The position numbers and the translations under genes are program-made. Positions 61,250 through 64,000 of a stretch of DNA of 64,000 nucleotides are shown here, piece by piece; within the stretch, counting starts at the first letter, position 1, and each line of letters begins with the position of its first letter. Location of the stretch: contig JACMPL010000017.1 of assembly GCA_014377525.1 (NCBI GenBank), forward strand, positions 1 to 64,000, read 5' to 3'. This DNA is from Candidatus Saccharimonadota bacterium (GTDB lineage Bacteria; Patescibacteriota; Saccharimonadia; Saccharimonadales; UBA4665). The notes below the pieces were generated by a model that worked only from the letters and a program-made list of their open reading frames with translations, was not told the DNA's origin and did not search any database.

Positions 61250-61609
61250 ATGAAAAAAATACTTACTGGCATGACGACAATCTTTGCAGTACTACTGCTG
61301 AATACATTTGGTCTTGCACTCCATGCCGCAGCAATGCCTGCAACAGCCCGTGGGATGGGTGGAATGAACCACGAAACGAGTAGCTCGACGAACTGTCCGA
61401 CCATATGTCGCAGCGCTGTGTTTACAAAAGAAGAGGTAATCGACCGAGTTGACGAAGAAGACAATGACGATTTCTTGGTTCACTACGACGCACAGCTCCA
61501 AGCGACTATTTTAGGAAATACAGCTACTAAAAGCCAACTGTACGCCGCACATATCAAGCTACCCATAAAGATACCGTTATATCTTCTATACGAGGTCCTC
61601 AGAGTTTAG
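61250..61609 (+). CDS. small secreted protein of the copper operon
   Basis: 119 residues. The signal peptide (LTGMTTIFAVLLLNTFGLAL-HAAA) is followed by a Met/His/Gly segment (ARGMGGMNHETSSS), two cysteines (TNCPTICRS) and an acidic patch (DRVDEEDNDDF). Met, His and Cys are typical soft-metal ligands, so it may bind copper outside the membrane. It starts three bases after the copB stop and is surely co-transcribed. I do not recognise the family. Confidence 0.72.
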   Translation: MKKILTGMTTIFAVLLLNTFGLALHAAAMPATARGMGGMNHETSSSTNCPTICRSAVFTKEEVIDRVDEEDNDDFLVHYDAQLQATILGNTATKSQLYAAHIKLPIKIPLYLLYEVLRV

Positions 61610-61661
61610 GATTTGTTTTCTCGCCCAAACGATACCTTACATTTAACCTTAGGAGAAACTC

Positions 61662-62330
61662 ATGAAAAATAACAAGAATAGTATTATTGTGATAGCGGCT
61701 GTAGCAGTTATTGCGATAGCTGGAATCATGGTGTTCGCTATAAACAGGACTGGCGACGTGGCGATGGGTAACAATATGATGGGTCAATTATCGAATGCAC
61801 AAGATACTCAAGCCGATAGAAACTCAGCAGATTATAAACAGTACGCTGCGCTTAAGGGCGAAGACTATGATCGGATGCTACTATCAAACATGACCACACA
61901 CCACGAGGGTGCAATTGAAATGGCAAACCTTGCCCTAACTAACGCTAGTCATCAAGAAATTAAAACTCTGGCATCAGCTATTGTCTCCGCACAAACAAGC
62001 GAAATAGCCAACATGACTGCTTGGCTGAAAACATGGGGTTACCCTGCAAATAGCAGCACGATGATGATGGATCATAGTTCTATGAGTATGCAGAGCACAA
62101 ACGCAGGTATGACGAATGAATTAAACGATAAAACCGGCGAAGCATTTGATAAAGCTTTTCTCGAACAAATGATCATGCATCATCAGTCTGCGATCAATAT
62201 GGCGGCGACTGGTAAAACAAATGCCCGGCACCAAGAAGTTAAGGACTTAACTGTCACTATCGTCAACGCTCAAACTAAAGAGCTACTGCAGATGAAGCAG
62301 TGGCAAAAGAATTGGGGCTACCTAAATTAA
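61662..62330 (+). CDS. tandem DUF305 protein
   Basis: 222 residues. The N-terminal anchor (IIVIAAVAVIAIAGIMVFAI) is followed by two DUF305 repeats: YDRMLLSNMTTHHEGAIEMA with EIANMTAWLKTWGYP, and KAFLEQMIMHHQSAINMAAT with LLQMKQWQKNWGYLN. Each has the M-x2-HH signature of a four-helix ferritin-like fold that binds metals. The linker is Met/Ser-rich (TMMMDHSSMSMQS). It sits on the outer membrane face and may store copper for, or accept it from, the ATPase. AGGAGAAACTC precedes ATG. Confidence 0.9.
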   Translation: MKNNKNSIIVIAAVAVIAIAGIMVFAINRTGDVAMGNNMMGQLSNAQDTQADRNSADYKQYAALKGEDYDRMLLSNMTTHHEGAIEMANLALTNASHQEIKTLASAIVSAQTSEIANMTAWLKTWGYPANSSTMMMDHSSMSMQSTNAGMTNELNDKTGEAFDKAFLEQMIMHHQSAINMAATGKTNARHQEVKDLTVTIVNAQTKELLQMKQWQKNWGYLN

Positions 62331-62336
62331 AGTCGA

Positions 62337-63149
62337 CTATTTAAGCCAATCTTCGAGCGACGCCGTTCGCAAGCCAGCTGCCTTAACGGCATCTTGATAG
62401 GCTTTGAAATCATGGGCAAATTCTGGCCGGAAGTGCATTAGTACAATATCACCGGGTTTAAGGCCGGTGTTACCGTCCTGGTATTGCATGCTTCCGCCGT
62501 TCGCTTTAGCACTCCAACTGATCAATACGCGCATCCCACAATCTGCGGCAGCTCGACGAGTTATCTGGTTGTAGCTGCCGTAAGGTGGGCGGAATATAGT
62601 TGGTCGTCGATCAAATAGTAGTCCGAACCGGTCAGCATTGGCACATATTTCCTGTTTCTGATTCGCGTAGTTTAGTGTTGTCAGGTCCTCGTGGTTGGTA
62701 GTGTGGTTCTCGACTATCGCACCGCTTGACTGTAATTCTTTAAAATAATTGGCGTCATGCTCAACATTAACATCATTTAAAAACAATGAGACAGGAACGT
62801 GGCTCTTTGCTAGTAAGTTAAGCGCGTCATCTGAGCGTGTTACTCCATCATCGATGCCTAGGAATACGACGCGTTGATTAGTCGGAATACGGTTTAACAC
62901 GGGAACAAGCTTGTTAGTAATCGGGGGTAAGACGTAATCCGGTGTCACCACAGGCTGATCAACAGATTCAGAGCCAGTTGTTGAATCGCTAGTAGCTGCG
63001 GATGATGGTACTTTAGCTGAATACAATGTGCTTTTAGCCAAATAAAAAGATGATTGCGCTAGGTTAGCAGCGTGCATCTCAAATAAGACCGTAAGTCCAG
63101 CTATAGATAACACTAAAATTGACCTACCAAATTCGCGGACTACGTTCAT
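62337..63149 (-). CDS. NodB-type polysaccharide deacetylase
   Basis: 270 residues. The signal anchor (SILVLSIAGLTVLFEMHAAN) is followed by a linker and the NodB domain: VVFLGIDDGVTRSDDALNLL (Asp100, Asp101; usual TFDDG), VENHTTNHEDL (His149, His153), PTIFRPPYGSYN, and a C-terminal GDIVLMHFRPEFAHDF with His. All metal and catalytic residues of the CE4 family are present. It probably de-N-acetylates peptidoglycan or another glycan at the surface. It is convergent with the DUF305 gene (six-base gap). Confidence 0.9.
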   Translation of the reverse strand: MNVVREFGRSILVLSIAGLTVLFEMHAANLAQSSFYLAKSTLYSAKVPSSAATSDSTTGSESVDQPVVTPDYVLPPITNKLVPVLNRIPTNQRVVFLGIDDGVTRSDDALNLLAKSHVPVSLFLNDVNVEHDANYFKELQSSGAIVENHTTNHEDLTTLNYANQKQEICANADRFGLLFDRRPTIFRPPYGSYNQITRRAAADCGMRVLISWSAKANGGSMQYQDGNTGLKPGDIVLMHFRPEFAHDFKAYQDAVKAAGLRTASLEDWLK

Positions 63150-63664
63150 TATGAATGATACTATAACACAGTCTATGGAATTTGCAATAAATACTGAATT
63201 ATCAACAGTCTGTACTAATTATATAAAAAGAGTAATGTTGAAACAATAATTGATAATAATAAAATAATTGATTGATCTCTAGAACTCTATGAAAAAGTTA
63301 CGAAAAAACAGTCTCCAATAATTCGATTACAAAAATTGTTTTCCGTTATACCGCTATGGCTTATTAAGTTTATTATTTTCACTGCAGTTCTGATAGTAGG
63401 CTCGCTGATACTTGTGAAGTTACAAGATCCGAAATATAACCAAACGGAAACTCCAAACTATGCACCATTTGGAGCTGCGGTTGATATCCATTACGACACA
63501 TTTAACCAATAATTTCTATTTGTTACCATGGATTCGCAAATCAACAAATCATTAGCGTCATGTTTCGTGTAATAATTCGCAGCTGGTCATGACGGCAATT
63601 CCACTGTATTTGTTTCCACTGTATTCATACATTAGTGGCCAAAGCTATATTGATAACCACGTAA
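63150..63664. other. 515-base stretch with one frameshifted gene
   Basis: It contains the broken membrane-protein gene at 63289-63512. The rest is AT-rich and stop-rich, with no RNA gene or terminator of quality. Confidence 0.45.
63289..63512 (+). pseudogene. small membrane protein gene with one-base frameshift
   Basis: ATG 63289 reads MKKLRKNSLQ then TAA. One extra A in the A6 run at 63303-63308 would give MKKLRKKQSPIIRLQKLFSV, followed by the helix IPLWLIKFIIFTAVLIVGSL, a short outer segment (QDPKYNQTETPNYAPFGAAV) and a stop at 63510-63512. The restored protein has about 74 residues with one membrane helix. The homopolymer location makes a sequencing error, a real pseudogene or slippage expression all possible. 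Confidence 0.55.
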
Positions 63665-64000
63665 TTAGACTCGTTCAACCCAGCGTTTGAAGCGTTTGAG
63701 GGCCAAACCAATTGCAAATAATGTAATCGGTTTGGTAATTATCCAACCAATTTTACCAATTACACCAAACGGCAAAATAACTGTCTCAGCCCAACTAAAG
63801 ATTGACCCGTTATCGCCGTGGGGTGTAACCTCGAACACACCATCACCGCGGACAACTCGGCCAGTATGATGCATCCGGCAGCGGTGCGGTGGCTTCCATT
63901 CGACTATCGTCATGGTGTCGACGAAACCAAATCGGCCGATACCAGTAAAGGCTGATATGCTACCGCCCGCAGCCTGGCCGCCAAGAACTAAAGGAGTTAC
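63665..64000 (-). CDS. SRPBCC family protein (5' end beyond the window)
   Basis: A partial gene: the frame is open from 64000 (VTPLVLGGQAAGGSISAFTG) to TAA 63665-63667, giving at least 111 residues. IGRFGFVDTMTIVEWKPPHR, MHHTGRVVRGDGVFEVTPHG, ILPFGVIGKIGWIITKPITL and the C-terminal helix match the SRPBCC protein at 2795-3244 segment by segment. An internal ATG at 63913 is not the start because the conserved VxTMxIxxW strand begins before it. Ligand unknown. Confidence 0.8.
   Translation of the reverse strand, partial: VTPLVLGGQAAGGSISAFTGIGRFGFVDTMTIVEWKPPHRCRMHHTGRVVRGDGVFEVTPHGDNGSIFSWAETVILPFGVIGKIGWIITKPITLFAIGLALKRFKRWVERV

Noticed and set aside
1-64000. Recoded UGA (Gly) as in Gracilibacteria or Absconditabacteria
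   Set aside because: Large core genes contain no internal TGA, and several end with TGA; broken frames are interrupted by TAA, TAG and TGA alike.
1-64000. CRISPR array, cas genes or classical insertion sequence
   Set aside because: No regularly spaced repeats, no Cas-like proteins, and no transposase or integrase frame could be seen.

Overview
The window looks like a chromosomal segment of a Patescibacteria (CPR) bacterium, most likely Candidatus Saccharibacteria (TM7). This is inferred from gene content and not from a marker-gene tree. The evidence is compact housekeeping operons of CPR type (secE-nusG, rplK-rplA, rplJ-rplL, dnaX, dnaB, ybaB, recR, cysS), a thymidylate kinase-ThyX fusion, minor type IV pilins, a sortase with an LPxTG-like substrate, many small one- or two-helix membrane proteins, and almost no biosynthetic genes. 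Long intact genes contain no internal TGA, so the standard bacterial code applies and a Gracilibacteria-type recoded UGA is unlikely.

Layout. 0-14.6 kb is accessory DNA: small orphan genes (transglutaminase-like, SRPBCC, DUF6953, 2H phosphoesterase, HIT) separated by unusually long non-coding stretches that hold decayed reading frames. It also has a lone diaminopimelate-decarboxylase-like gene and three large unknown proteins, one carrying winged-helix segments and a possible RelE-like C-terminus. 14.6-19.5 kb is a minor-pilin operon facing a large secreted protein. 20-22 kb lies between tRNA-Trp and a second copy of the tRNA 3' end. 22-26.3 kb holds a P-loop kinase, a YgjP-like metalloprotease and a membrane histidine kinase.

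26.3-49.4 kb is the core. It runs secE, nusG, rplK, rplA, then a dTTP-synthesis operon (dcd, a degenerate tmk paralogue, tmk-thyX), then an L10 leader with rplJ-rplL, a CDP-alcohol phosphatidyltransferase-like gene, dnaX, dnaB, a polytopic membrane protein, ybaB, recR, nrnA-like and cysS. Facing these is an envelope operon (alpha/beta hydrolase, two GT4 glycosyltransferases, an AI-2E family protein).

49.4-64 kb is accessory DNA concerned with the cell surface and metals: a VanY-like carboxypeptidase, tRNA-Gln with a duplicated 3' end, a soluble PAS histidine kinase, a UPF0718/ArsP-like permease coupled to a 52-aa Cys-rich protein, a DUF3494 wall protein with its sortase, and a Cu/Zn-SOD-like secreted protein. 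A copper module follows (CopB-type ATPase, a small secreted protein, a double DUF305 protein) whose promoter contains a CsoR-type operator, and then a NodB deacetylase. SRPBCC paralogues occur near both ends of the window.

How the genes work together. The core supplies translation, replication and dTTP. The flanking regions build the surface (pili, sorted adhesin, glycosyl transfer, peptidoglycan trimming) and defend against metals. Several genes have a -10 hexamer only 6-9 nt before the start codon and no Shine-Dalgarno sequence, suggesting frequent leaderless mRNAs. Ribosomal-protein and copper genes keep normal ribosome binding sites. Many accessory frames are broken by single indels or stops, so these flanks are either decaying or carry assembly errors.
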